This document shows positions 32,301 through 51,034 of a stretch of DNA of 64,000 bases, piece after piece. The notes under the pieces were generated by a model. It ran no database searches, had not been told where the DNA came from, and saw nothing but the letters and a program-made list of their open reading frames with translations. The translations under genes and the position numbers were made by a program. The stretch spans positions 248,001 to 312,000 of the forward strand of contig WHVD01000051.1 in assembly GCA_015178975.1 (NCBI GenBank), given 5' to 3'. This stretch comes from Hysterangium stoloniferum. Its lineage: Eukaryota; Basidiomycota; Agaricomycetes; Hysterangiales; Hysterangiaceae. Every line of letters starts with the position of its first letter. Positions within the stretch are counted from its first letter, which is position 1.

Positions 32301-34826
32301 GGATTTCCACTCTGCACGGTCTGTTGTCGATGCGGCTTCTCTACGAACTGGCACTGGGATTGGCCCACAGGAATCAACGAGCGATTTCTACTCTGTCCGT
32401 TCGGTGCCCCTGGAGTCCGATGCGGATGATAGTGATCAGGAAAGCATCAAGGCGTCGAGGTTGGGACGGTCGAGGACTATGAGTCGTATGACTGGCGCGA
32501 GCATTGGGTTGGGGTATGCGGGCCATGAGACAACGCCGACTTCGAAGACCGTTGTTCCCACCCCGCCGCCACCACGGGACATGCTTGAGGAGGGCGTGCA
32601 GGTTGAGGAAATGAAGCCTGAGGTTAAGGACACTTCTATGCAGACAGATGAGTGGATCCCACCAGCGCCCACGCCGGCTCCGGCTCCCCCTACCCCTGCC
32701 TACACGTTATTCCGCGTCGGCTCTCATAACCAGCAGTTTCAATATATCCCTCCAATTTCTGCGCCTTCTTCACCAGGACATGTATCCTCATCGCAGGCTA
32801 ACATTTCCCGGGATTCAGCATCAACAATCATCGTCACGCCCCGCCGCACCTCCTCCCTCATCAACCGCGAACACGATCGCCGTCCCTCCATCGAAACCAC
32901 ACTCGCGAATAATGAAGAGGCCATGCGTTCACGCACGCAGAGTACACAATCGTTACTACCCCCACCAGATAAAACACGTCCTCCCACGATGATGCTTCCT
33001 CCCCCACCACGTATGCCCCCTCCTCCTGTTCAAAAAACGTCGACCGCAAGTTCACGGGACATGCCACCCCCGCGTGATATCCCGCCCCCCCGTCCGACAT
33101 CCCCGCCTCCCCCAGAACTCATTCAACGAGCTACAACACCGACTTTTGGAAATCAAGCTCTTCTCGTTCCTTCACGAAATCAACATCACATACAAGGCCA
33201 ACATCCACACCATAATCAGATTCCCAATCACAACCATAGTATACGCCAACACGGCTCCAGCATGCCGCCCTCGCAATCGCACCACGGGCTCGGTCATCGT
33301 CCGTCTACCAATAGCTTCAGATCGGCTGCCAATGCGGCGACATATGCGACCGTGTCAGGTGCGAGTGGTATATCGACGCTGGAAGCAGCGAGGAGGCAAC
33401 AGTCAACCACGTCGCTTGTGTCGAGTCGGCCGTCTAGTATGGCCTCGCGGAGATCGTCGCTTTCTTCTGACCAGCATCATCCTCATCTGCCGGATCGGCA
33501 GGATATGTCAATGCGGGCTGGGGCCCAGCCGCCGCATGCACTCCCGCAGTCGCAGGGTCCACCACGTCCAGGTATGACGACGCCTGGTAGGGGGATGCAA
33601 GGTCCTGATGGGGGTTCGACGGATCCTGCTATTATCCATGCGATTACGCAGACTATGATTGGGGAGTTCCTTTATAAGTACACGAGAAGAGTTGTTGGGA
33701 AGGGACATGGGGAGAAAAGGCATAAGCGATTCTTTTGGGTTCATCCATATACGAAGACTCTGTATTGGAGTTCTGCGGACCCAGGGTCGTCGAATGTTAG
33801 TGAGAGTAGTGCTAAGAGCGGTGTGTGCTGCATTTTTGTTTTGTTTTGGGTTGCGAGTGTAGGCTGACTTCTGTTGTCTGTGCATGTTTCCAGCATATAT
33901 CGATTCCGTTCGGTCAGTGTTAGATCCTAACCCATTGCCGCCAGGGTTGCATCAATACAGTGTCATCGTCTCCACTCCTCAGCGAGAGATGAAGATAACG
34001 GCCCCCACAAAGGAACGTCATGATATCTGGTTCAATGCAAGTATATTTTTTTCTGCACACTATTTTTTAATTGACCGAGAATTAGGCTCTAAATTATCTC
34101 TTGACCCGACCCAGTAATGCTCCTGGCGCGTTACCATCTAGCCGAGTCCCCGGGACTCTAGGCGCCGGGCCTGTACATGGCTCGATGAGGTTGCCCGCTG
34201 ACGAGGGCATGCGGAAGGATATTCTGGCTAGTCCTCGAAGCGCCCGAAGCATCGGTTCTGCGCTATCCGGCGACTCATGGAATATCACGCCCCGTGCACA
34301 ACGGAGCCAGTCGAGATTATCCACTAACGGCTCTGTGGGCAAGCGTTCGGGCACGCCTGCTGCGGAGTACCTGCGATTGGGCGGTCCGGACGGTCCTGCT
34401 AGTCCCATCAAGTCGGACTATGAGTACGTTCCGGGGAAAGTGGATGATGAGGAGCTCGACTTTGAGATTCATGATAGTATCGTTAATGGTGAGGGGTATG
34501 AAGGATTAGAAAATGTTCGGGCGTGCTGTGATGGACGCCATGATCTCGGAACTCTATCTCGCAAGCCTCACCACCACCATCACCACCACCACCACCATCA
34601 TCATCCGCCGCACCCCAATGCCGCACCCCAAAATCAGAATCCAGAAGAAGACCCTGTGTCACGTCCCGTATCACCTTCAGCGTGGTCGTTCCGCTCACGA
34701 GCGGGGAGTACAGCTTCCAAAGGTGGTGACGCCGCCAGTATCTGGTCGAGGTTTGGCTCGAAACGCTCGAAAGGCCCACCTCCTGTGCCTACATCCCCAC
34801 GGGCACCCAGCCCCTCCGCTCATTGA
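29390..34826 (+). CDS. Cortical dynein anchor of the NUM1/Mcp5/ApsA family (coiled coil plus PH domain)
   Basis: In fungi Num1/Mcp5/ApsA binds plasma-membrane phosphoinositides through its PH domain and anchors dynein for nuclear migration; it also tethers mitochondria in yeast. Exons 29390-29755, 29814-29964, 30023-30190, 30248-33820, 33894-34036, 34086-34826: 1713 residues, phases consistent. The N terminus has the family coiled coil (LLDDKEKQLKLAGTLGQRVL, about 35-125) and a second coiled coil (about 195-330). Then comes a long acidic, Ser/Pro-rich disordered region with repeated QT motifs (about 700-1031), and the Mcp5-type PH domain at about 1355-1480 (MIGEFLYKYTRRVVGKG, KRHKRFFWVHPYTKTLYWS, REMKITAPTKERHDIWFNAL). 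The tail keeps YEGLENVRACCDGRHDLG and a run of 12 His (about 1630). Intron 5 (34037-34085) has a GC donor (GCAAGT): the GT donor two codons on would give a stop. Confidence 0.95.
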
Positions 34827-36756
34827 TTAAAGAAAATGTTTATGATATTTTTCTTTGCTTCTTGAAATTTGACGTTGCATGTTGATGTTGGCTATTGCAC
34901 GACTACTTCCTCTTCCCCGCTTCGTTCCTTTTTCTTTTTACCAACCTAATGACTCCTATTTTTTGTCCATGGTCCTGCGCTTTAATGGCTCCACTTGTGT
35001 ATTTGACAGCTGTGCGAGTACACTCTCATTTTATGCAATGTTTTTTTCTCCTCTATCGTTACAATATGAAATACTTCATGGTAGTTGGAAGTGTGTAATA
35101 AAACTTGGGGCCTGCGCTGTATAACACTTCACATTCATGGTAATCCTTCGTGACTTTTTAATTGACACACTCATATCGTTCATGCGAGGTTCTAAGAAGA
35201 ATTCCAACATGGACCAGGATCACTTGTATGGCCCAAGACTGCGGCGTCTGATCCGAGGTGCCCAAAACAGTACCCTCCCATTTGATTCACTCTTATACTG
35301 ACTCCGGGAGTTTGGACCGTATCGTGTTGCCAAGGGCTTTACCTTAAATGTAATAACCCCATTGATTTAAGGGTAGAAATAAGGTGTTTTTGGAACTGTT
35401 TACTCTATGATCCACTAGGCAGTTTCAATCAAAAAATAACAATCCTTCCGATCACATATCACATCTGTGACCTTCTGTAATCCTGGTGCCCCCAGTCTTA
35501 CGCACGGACCCTTTAGTTTTACATTCTCGTTTCAATCAACACGTGATTACATAATCACCGTATAAGTAGCCGAGAAGTTTTCAAGACCTTAGATCTTACC
35601 GTACGCTGCACTTGCCTGTATCTTGTTCTGCTCTGGACAATACACCGTGGTCCTGTTAACTTGTGTGACCGCCAGTGATCCCAATTGACGACGGGATTAC
35701 ACCTTCGAATCATTCCTCCGCTCCCTAGGACAAAATATACAGATGACAGGATAACATAAATGGATCGCGTTGAAAGGTCAAATCCTCCCCGCCAGATTGT
35801 CGGAACAGTTCGAAGAAGAAGCTCTACTCGATCAAGTCCACTGTGGCACCTTGCACCAGGAATGGTTTGAGGTTCAATATTAATCGTTCTACATCACATA
35901 TTTTTAGGACCAAGCCGAGAACCGAAATAATTTCAATGATTTTTAAGGCGGGTCTATTCGGTTCGTTCTCCAGCGAGGTTCGATTTATGCTTGAAGGCGG
36001 ATATGTGGCTGGAATGTTCGCTTAGAGGAAACAGCACAAATTTTTCAGGCGCACTTCCGGATTCATTCCTCAGTAGTTTTCTTCCAGCGCATTGGTAATA
36101 TTGAATATGGCCAAGGAAGACACGGCAGTTAACCGAATTGTATTTTCGGTGAGATTACGGCTCAGGTAGATGGGATAGCAAGCTCGGTGCAAATTTACTC
36201 ACGATAACGTTTTCCAAATTCCCCGGTATGGCTGAGGCCACTGGTGGGGGGCTTCACTGCCTTCGACCGATATGAAACGTTCAGGATTGAATGTCTTTTG
36301 ACCATGTTATATTTTGGGTCATGGAATACTCTCCTGGGTTCTAAATAAGTAGGAGTTGTCTAAGTTCTCTCCTTTGACTTGCTCTTGACGAGAAGGGCTG
36401 CAGTCCATGATCAAGATTATTGATGAAACGGCAGCTCACATCAGAAGTACTGGTATCTCAGCTAAATGTTTCTGTACAGGCATAGCTATCAACAGCATTA
36501 TAATGGCATGAAGTGCACTGGCACAAAGGTTGTTGTATTCTCCCAAACAAATAGTCACTGCTTGGAGTCCATTACAACACTACATTAGTTGTTTCTTTTT
36601 TTTTGCCACCCCATGATGTCATTTACAGTTGCGGAAAACCGGCTAACATCCTTCCTTAACTTCCACGCAGTACTGCAGTCATTGGAGATAGAAACTGGAA
36701 TGTATAAGTTATAGCTATTACCCAAATAATACTACACGATGTAATTCATGTACTCT
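34827..36756. other. Gene-free 1.9 kb between convergent NUM1-like gene and SEC24
   Basis: I find no exon series, RNA gene or repeat with recognisable ends. T/A-rich tracts near 35020-35110 and 36590-36610 could be 3' processing signals of the NUM1-like gene or SEC24. Confidence 0.5.
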
Positions 36757-39700
36757 TTACCAAGGGGTCTTGTCAACATAAGCAGGCGTAGAGGTCCCCC
36801 CTGTAAGCTAAAACAGAGATTAAGCAAAGAAACAACAAACATTACATGAAATCACACTTACTGCAGTATTAATCTGCTTGTGTATAAAACACAAGTCTTG
36901 TGGAGGAGAATGTTTTAATAAACCTGGTAGAGAATATATGGTTACATGTACACTTACAATCAACATATGACATTCCATCGTTGTTCTGATCTTCGACAAG
37001 CATATCGCTGAAGTCAATTTCTGCGGCATCAAGGTCTTGCCGAGCAAATACCAATTTGGTCCTGCGGCGGCGCTGCATTTCGCGGTGAGCCAGAATTTGA
37101 CGCACTTGCTCGGAAATGAGTGTCGAGGATCCCGGTGGTATGCGCGTCTGTAGATAATTTGTAATGTGACACAGAAGAGGTACAAATAGACGAACATTAC
37201 GGATGTCTAGTCCTTGGATTGTTTCGACGGCGTATAGATCTTTAAGGAGTTGAGGTGAAATAGAAGCACCAATCCAAAGGATCATCTGTTCTCCGTTGTC
37301 TAGAACAAATATCAGGACGAATGACAGGTATTTACAACAATTGTTCCTTCGCTGTAAAAAAGGACTCACCGATAAGATACAATCCATTGCTCTCCATCCA
37401 CACGTAACTACTCCTCATCAGTGATGGCAGCTGTATACGACCCGTTGTTGGGTCAGGACTGCATATGTCATCCGTCAGGTCGTGCAAAGCTAGTAACTTG
37501 GGGTAGAGATATCGCATCATGGCAACGACGCTATAAGATGTCATCTTGTGTGCGTGGTAATTACGAACATCCGAAACCACATTCCGTCCTACATAAAATA
37601 TTCGAATAATACTTTAGAAGGCACGTCTATCTGCTTGCCTTTCAGTGCACGGGTTTTAAGAATACTGAGTGTGTAAAGCGGAAGCAGCTTGAACTGTTCT
37701 GGCAGTATAAGCTAACGGAAGGCAGTTAACATCAGTAATTTGAAGACACAAAAGCTAAAAGCCAAAAAAAAAAAAAAAACACCTGGGAGGGGGCTGATGA
37801 AGCTGCGCAATTTCTTCGATAAGCCAGAAGTAGGGCAGTACACTTTCTGGTAAGATCATCACGTATATTACGAAGAGACTTTGAAGTCATTGCGGCAACC
37901 GCTGTAACGTAAGGTAAAGTGAGTAAAACAATAAGAAGACAAGAATGTCTGTGTCGAGACATACACAATTTACTCCAGTAAACTACAACAGATTCCTGAT
38001 CGGCACGCCGGAAGATGTTGCCAGCGAGGCTCGAGACAGGCAAGGCTATATTACACGTTCTTACCCTGCGCTCACCAGAAGAAGTTGTGTACAGCATAGC
38101 GCTTTGCAAATATGCATTTCTTCGCTCATCCATTGGAATACCTGTATGTTCCAACGTGGCACATATTGTCTTGTCTGCGTCACATGTGGCTAGATCTACA
38201 TCGGTCGAAGATCGTTGCTGCAAATTTCCAGAATACCGGCTGACTCGCAGTCCTACGATTGATAGTAAAATCATGGCAGTGAGGCAAGAATATCTGTCCG
38301 TACCTTGCGAACACCGAACTCGCATCGAGCAGTTGTACGCCGTCTGGCGAAAAACAACTCGTCGTAACTGGGATAACATAGCATCTTCGTCCAGAGAACA
38401 GGTGTATCTTGGGTAGAAAAACATTTCACCACCTGTCACCGACGGCACAATACCTAGAACGTTGTTAAATACAGCCTGCACAGGCCATCAGTATAATCTA
38501 CCAATCATGCCAATATCAATCGGTTGCATTGGAGCAAGAAAATAATTAACGCCAACACCCTCGTCTGCACATTCTTCTGCCATATCTCGCCAAAAGTCGC
38601 CTCTCGGCATGAAAAGCTCTTTCTCTTTATCAGTTCCATAAAGAGCGGATTCCTCTTGTTCGCGAGGGGCAAGAAACCCACCGCCAAGAGTTGGCAGAGA
38701 GGAAATAAACATTGTCACTTGTCCCCCTCGCCCTGCCTGACGATATAGAGATAATTAAAAATATTATAGGCATGCAGACGAAACTAATACTTACCAAGGA
38801 TGCCAATGAGGCACAGACAGCCGAGCCTAGACATCCGCCACGAACAGTAGTGTCTGTAAATCGTCGAGGTATAGATTTCAGTAATGGTTCAATTATGTGT
38901 CTATCCATTGCATTATTTAGGTGTGGATGTGGATGTGCGGATTATAATGTAGTTTACCGTGCATGGGAAGGTAAGACGAACATTTCTTCGTAAAGCGGTA
39001 AAAAAACCTCATCAATATCGGACACAACATGCATAGTTGCTTGTTCACGATTGCTCTGGAGGGATATATAAATCCCTGCCCACCCAAAGCTGTTAGAATA
39101 CGTACGGATAAATTATAAAAATGTAATGTATGGTCGTAAGTCATAATGGATATTTCATTTTCTGGTGGAAAACACAGAGGCGGCTCGATTGACGTATTGA
39201 TTATCTCATTTGGACTTTGTGTGCCATAGAAGACGTTGATTAAGCCTTCACACACGGACTGAACAAATCCCGATGTTATTGCCTCCTGACTCACGTCAAT
39301 GACAAACAAATAGCGCATAGGCTGCGGCACTCGTTTAGTTGTTGAAGGGGGAGTGGCGGAGTAGTACGAAGGGATAATTCGGGGCCTTGCTGGGGGCGCC
39401 CAGTATTCCTCTGAAACAGCAAAGTCGACAGTCCCTCTAGTCAGCTCCGGACGCTGTAGATGGTCGATTCGGCGGAGATCTGAATCCAAAACCGAATAAT
39501 AGTGCGAGCTGACTGGCACACAAACTTGTAATGTTCGATGTCAATTATCAATCATATGCTGCTCACCTTCTGTCTCTGACTCGCAGATATTACATTGCCA
39601 CTTGAACCCATTGTGTGTGAATATGCACCACGGGTTTATATAGGCACGACACCAGGGTTGAGAGCACCGCGGGGGACCCACATCCCCGAAATCCACCAGC

Positions 39701-40152
39701 GGAACCAGTTCCTCCCCTTCTTCCTCTTCCGCGAAAGGACGGATGAAAGCTCCTAGGGGAATCTCGCATGCGCTAGCAAGATTGGCCGAATCGGGAACGG
39801 TATAGGTAGTAAGGCGTACAAACCTAGGCGTTGAATTGCCTGCGTGGATGGTAAATCAATAGCATGGGAACATAAGAGATGAGTTGACCCTGATCAATTG
39901 CGTGAAACTCTGAACTTGATAATGGTACCGGTAACTGCGCAGCGCAGGTCATATAGGACTGAGTAGCCCATAGTGACTGATCATCGTCTGCGACAGTGAT
40001 CGGGGAGGGTATTTGTGAAGGGTCGATGCGCGAACGTAAACCTATGTGTAGTGTTCAAGTCAGGCAATCATTTGTTTGCTAATATGCTTTAGCACAATAC
40101 CTTTGAATGGCTGACCCGCGCTGTGTGGTGGCTGTCGAATATGGCGATCCAT
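36757..40152 (-). CDS. SEC24: COPII coat subunit Sec24, 16 exons
   Basis: Sec24 pairs with Sec23 in the inner COPII coat and picks cargo at the ER. Exons (minus): 40152-40101, 40041-39889, 39839-39567, 39524-39106, 39055-38958, 38900-38795, 38736-38502, 38453-38304, 38252-37965, 37901-37783, 37711-37639, 37588-37370, 37299-37196, 37147-36958, 36896-36862, 36807-36757; 854 residues. Recognised in order: QGNSTPRFVRLTTYTVP, zinc finger (Cys127, 132, 151, 154), trunk (RPELTRGTVDFAVSEEYW, MRYLFVIDVSQEAI), PSVTGGEMFFYPRY, beta sandwich (GLRVSRYSGN), helical (SAPSQ, LILPEQFKLLPLYTL) and gelsolin part (GEQMILWIGASIS) with the terminal EDQNNDGMSYVDYLCFIHKQ. Oddities: the first zinc pair is spaced C-X4-C (usually C-X2-C); the disordered N terminus is only about 50 residues; intron 37589-37638 has a GC donor, the only phase-compatible choice. 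Upstream exons cannot be excluded. Confidence 0.95.
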
Positions 40153-40351
40153 GCATCAGTGGTCCCTGAACAACGTGGACGAGACAGCTTTTGACCGCAG
40201 TTATCTAGACAAGTGACAATATTTGTCACAAGCGCCCGCAAAAGTGCTCAATTATATAAACGCAAAAGAACAGACAGAACAATTTATATGCTATTCAGGT
40301 AAATGCACAAAACATCCTTGCGTTCATAAATATCTCAGGTATGAAGTAATC

Positions 40352-41401
40352 TTACAAGACATCCCCTCGAGCAAGACGGCTGCTGAGGTTATAACCAATT
40401 GCAAAGTGCGAAAGCCTCGCATCGACAACGAACCCCTAAAAATGGGATGATTCTGACATCATAGCAAAACAGATAGCAGACAAACCTTTCTGGAATACTC
40501 TAAAAGTCAACGTAAACTATCGCCACCCAAAGCCGAAAGAAAGACACACCTTCCAACTCTTCGTGAAGTTTATCGAGTTTGATAACCCGTCGCACAATGA
40601 ACTCTCCGCTGTCTAAAACTTGTTTAGGCAGATTATTGTATGCTTCAGCGTTATCCACGGGTACTCGGAGCGTTACAAGCTTCATGTTGGCGGAGGTCAT
40701 ACCTGGTGAACTCATCTATGTCAGCTTATATCATACCAGAACTTGCAAAAACGCTATGCAATATAGAGGGGAATAAAGATGCGGACCAGGGTCGCTAACC
40801 ATCAATGGTGAGGATTCAATTATACCCTCTGCGACGAAACCGGTTTCTTCCTCGAGCTCTCGGAAAGCCGCATCTTCGGGGGTTTCTCCTTCGTCAATAA
40901 GACCTTGAATACCACCTCAATTAACATATCTGTTCATAAGGCAAGTTCAACGGCATACCGGCGGGTAACTCTGAGATTAAGGGTTGTACATGAATCAGCC
41001 ATTGACACAGCGATATTGACAGTTTTTAAATTACCTATAGCAAACTTCTCTACTGGTGGACGAAATTGTTCAATAATAATCGTAGCTGGGGGAGACTTGT
41101 CTTTTGGCTGCATAATCGCCAATATGGCAACAGCTGAAGAACAGAGGACGATATATTAATAAAATGACGTCAGAGTAGAGCATCAGTCACACCATCGACA
41201 CCGGACGATCCTCGAGTTTTCCTTTCCGCAGCTTCCCACAGCCGCTAAAGAGACATAATTCAATTGGAAGGACCCAAATTAAAGGAGCTGTAACACTTGT
41301 CTCCCTTCCTGATCAGTAAATGTGATCTTCTGTAAAGTGACCCATCTGGCATCAGATGCCGGAAGCTCCTCTTTCGATATTATTCGAGGAATTTGAGACA
41401 T
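40352..41401 (-). CDS. Nudix ADP-sugar pyrophosphatase, YSA1/NUDT5 type, 8 exons
   Basis: Hydrolyses ADP-ribose and related nucleotide sugars to AMP and sugar phosphate. Exons (minus): 41401-41297, 41244-41193, 41133-41035, 40970-40959, 40903-40787, 40702-40550, 40499-40486, 40435-40352: 211 residues, all phases right. Motifs: [40 protein letters not shown], a Nudix box at residues 90-112 matching the GX5EX7REUXEEXGU pattern exactly (REL, EEETGF), [27 protein letters not shown] and the C-terminal [20 protein letters not shown]. Two exons are tiny: 12 nt (ELPAG) and 14 nt (EYSRK). An in-frame ATG at 41488 would add 29 residues resembling a mitochondrial presequence; 41401 matches the usual start. 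Lies head-to-tail behind SEC24. Confidence 0.93.
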
Positions 41402-42113
41402 CGTGCTCAATAAACAAAAACTGTTACGAGTGGATTGAGGCAAAGGCAAACGGCACAGTAGTAGCAGAGCCGATTTGGTGAGTAGCATCCAAAACGGTTA
41501 GGGTACAGGAGCCTTTTACCCAATGTTCGGCGAACTCCTCGGTTCGGTTCCAGTATTTCACCTCGCTCTTGCGTATAATACGGAACATATATAGCTCAAA
41601 ATATATAGCTCAAAATGTAATTTCAAACTCTGAATACATCAACTATGCGAAAATACGGGCCATACATTACTGCACATTGCTGCTCCGTGATTGATTAGTA
41701 CCCGCTCTTGAGATGGAGTCTTGGTCCAGTCGAAATTGAAGACGGCTTGAACTTCGAAACGAGTACTCTGAACCCCACTATCACCCGCGTCATTCTATGA
41801 CACAAAGAGCTGGCGACCCCAGGAATCATCCTAGCAAGACTTGTGTGTGAGAAAAACCAGACTGTATTGCTGCGATGAGCCGATAACTTGAGATACAAGC
41901 CTGAGCCTGGATTTCGTGAAAGTTTTGAGCTTGTCCTTCCGTGTTATTTTATTTTATTTACGGTGAAACCCCAGATCTAGACAGATTCAGCGTTTCTTCA
42001 TGTACGAAAATGAAGAGACCATGTAAATCTAGCACCTGAGCACCATTAATGAAGTGACATCATTGCCCCCCACATAAGCCAAATAACCCCAGCACAGACC
42101 TCTAGAAAATTTA
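41402..42113. other. Intergenic region between divergent Nudix and PHD genes
   Basis: No gene. A TTATTTTATTTTATTTAC tract at about 41946 is the mirror image of a retroposon tail on minus, but I find no target-site duplication, so it is not called an element. Confidence 0.4.
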
Positions 42114-42403
42114 AGGTTCCCACCACCTAATTATAAAAAACCATTTCTTCGCACATCATCAGCCGTGATACTCGGTGACATCTCCTCAACAGGTGCCAAG
42201 CATCACGGTGCCAAGCATCACAGTGCCCTCCAGCAATCACTATGTCCTCCCGCTTGATACTGCTGGGTCGCCATCGATAACAACAAGCTCAAATTCTAGC
42301 CTCCCTCGCCGCTCCAGAATGGCACACTTAGCCGATTGAGGAGACGTTGCCGATTATCATGGGCGAGAGACAATGACGTGATTTTTCAAGGTGGTGGGAA
42401 CCT
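42114..42403. mobile_element. MITE, 290 bp, TIR AGGTTCCCACCACCT, TA target site
   Basis: Starts AGGTTCCCACCACCT and ends with AGGTGGTGGGAACCT, a perfect 15-bp inverted repeat, flanked on both sides by TA (42112-42113, 42404-42405). No coding capacity. The interior has a local repeat (GTGCCAAGCATCAC, twice). Different family from the CAGTCGAA elements at 19718 and 27675. It lies about 215 bp upstream of the PHD gene start and may affect its promoter. Confidence 0.75.
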
Positions 42404-42618
42404 TAGAAATTTCAAAACCTTTCTAAAGGCCAAAGGCTGCTTTGGCTTATCGAAGCTAATGAGCAGAGGGCATTATAGTTATAGTCGTTTCATTAATGAA
42501 AGCGAGCGTTACATAACCATTTAGTCATGCGTGTGAGTACTTCAGTTTCTTTTGACAGGCCCTCGTCCATCCTTAATGATCTTTCAACTAAGACTACGAC
42601 CTATTGCGGTCAAAGAAC

Positions 42619-43679
42619 ATGGCGCTTAACTCTGATCAGGCTGTTCGCAATGCTACAAACAAGCTGTTGGACATTGTGGCTCGAGAGCAGCAAGCACAAT
42701 CCCAATATATTGACCAGCTTGTCCGGGAACGAGACGGGGCGCTGGAGGAGGCGAGGAAGGCGAAGAACGAAGCCGATGCATATAAGAATCAAGTCCAGCG
42801 ATACAGATCTGAAGCCAACGCTGCCAAACAGCAACTGGCCAAAACCCATGCTCGTTTTTCTCTTACCCTAGTGCCCGTACATGATACCGGTATGTCATTT
42901 ATCATATTTTGTCTGAGGCGATGCATTCTTGATGCTGATATGACAACTTTTCTTAGAGTTCACTGTAGGTGAAAAACGTCCGGGATCATCATTGCATACC
43001 CCACCTCGAGGTGGGGGACCTATGCCTCCTGGAGATATTACACCCAGTACAGGCAGTAAGTTCATACCGCATGTAACACTTTGAATATGACATGTTTACA
43101 CCATCTCATAGACAATTCACGATCGAAGCGAAGAAGATATTCAACTACCGTTGAACACCCAACACCCGCCACAACGAGCGCCGCCCCCCAAGATGTATTT
43201 CTATCACAAAATTGTCGGTGCCGTTTTATCAATTCATGATCGCTGATCTGATATCTCACACAGCTGCATCATTGTCATCTAATCCCGATGATACACGTAG
43301 TGCACCTGTACCATTTTACCCGACCGCGCAATTTTTAGCAAATCAACCCCATCCACGCCCTGTTGCTCCAAGGCAGTCCCCAAATACCCCTAAAACATGG
43401 TGCTATTGCAAAACGCAAGAATATGGGACGGTCCGTCATTCGTATCGTTCTTCTTAGGTTTATATGACTGATGTTGTACATGTCTGTCCAGATGGTCATG
43501 TGTAGTAACCCATCGTGCCCAATGCAATGGGTACATTTACGTTACTTTTGGCTATTCATTGTGTGAATTAACGTCCTATCTTACAGTTTCACGTTCCTTG
43601 TACCGGGCTCGTCCAAGTGCCAGAGGGCGAATGGACATGCAAAATCTGTAACTCAAGCCAAACAAGACCTTCCAAATAA
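42619..43679 (+). CDS. PHD-finger protein with ING-like finger and N-terminal coiled coil, 6 exons
   Basis: Exons 42619-42889, 42957-43055, 43112-43213, 43264-43430, 43492-43530, 43587-43679; 256 residues with consistent phases. N terminus (MALNSDQAVRNATNKLLDIV) leads into a charged coiled coil (about 20-80), then a basic, Pro/Ser-rich middle (KRRYSTT, VAPRQSPNTPK), and a C4HC3 zinc finger at residues 204-247 (WCYCKTQ, MVMCSNPSC, FHVPCTGL, EGEWTCKIC; Cys204, 206, 217, 222, His228, Cys231, 244, 247). The finger is closest to those of ING proteins, which read H3K4 methylation as subunits of histone (de)acetylase complexes, but I do not see a typical ING N-terminal domain. The third intron has a weak GTCGGT donor. 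Confidence 0.85.
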
Positions 43680-43818
43680 CCATTCTATATCTAAATTGTA
43701 TCCCTGGTCAGGGTGCCGATAGTTCTAGCTAGTGAATATCCTATATTATTCACTATACCTGGTAAATAAAAACTACTAATAAAAGTGTGATGCAGAACAA
43801 AATATTCATATTGTAATA

Positions 43819-50769
<6,951 letters not shown>

Positions 50770-50866
50770 TAAGGTGACAGGCGCAGTGAGAAAACCCTCC
50801 AGAGAACCGTGATACTTGTCGGGTAAAAATAGTCATGAAGACTCATTTGACACCATCGTCACGTGC

Positions 50867-51019
50867 ACCCCCGCCCTGCATTAGACCCTCCCACGTATCC
50901 CAACCCGCTGCATTCACATCCCACCTTTTCTCCACCGACCGTTAGGGTAGTTCTCTCCCCAACCGCTATGTATCTTCGTTATGCGATGCGGTATATAAAT
51001 GTATTAAAATAAAATAAAA
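50867..51019 (+). mobile_element. SINE-like retroposon with 15-bp target-site duplication
   Basis: 153 bp ending in an A-rich tail (ATTAAAATAAAATAAA) and flanked by perfect direct repeats ACCATCGTCACGTGC at 50852-50866 and 51020-51034. The tail is preceded by GCGGTATATAAATGTA, like GCGGGATACAAATATA in the element at 26318, suggesting both were copied by the same LINE machinery. It sits 98 bp upstream of the ABC transporter start. Confidence 0.82.
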
Positions 51020-51034
51020 ACCATCGTCACGTGC

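Noticed and set aside
34572-34607. CAC/CAT tract as a stand-alone microsatellite
   Set aside because: It lies in frame in the NUM1-like exon 6 and encodes a run of 12 His; reported as part of the protein.
41930-41965. Possible third SINE-like tail (TTATTTTATTTTATTTAC)
   Set aside because: No flanking direct repeat found and the adjoining body matches neither of the two supported elements.
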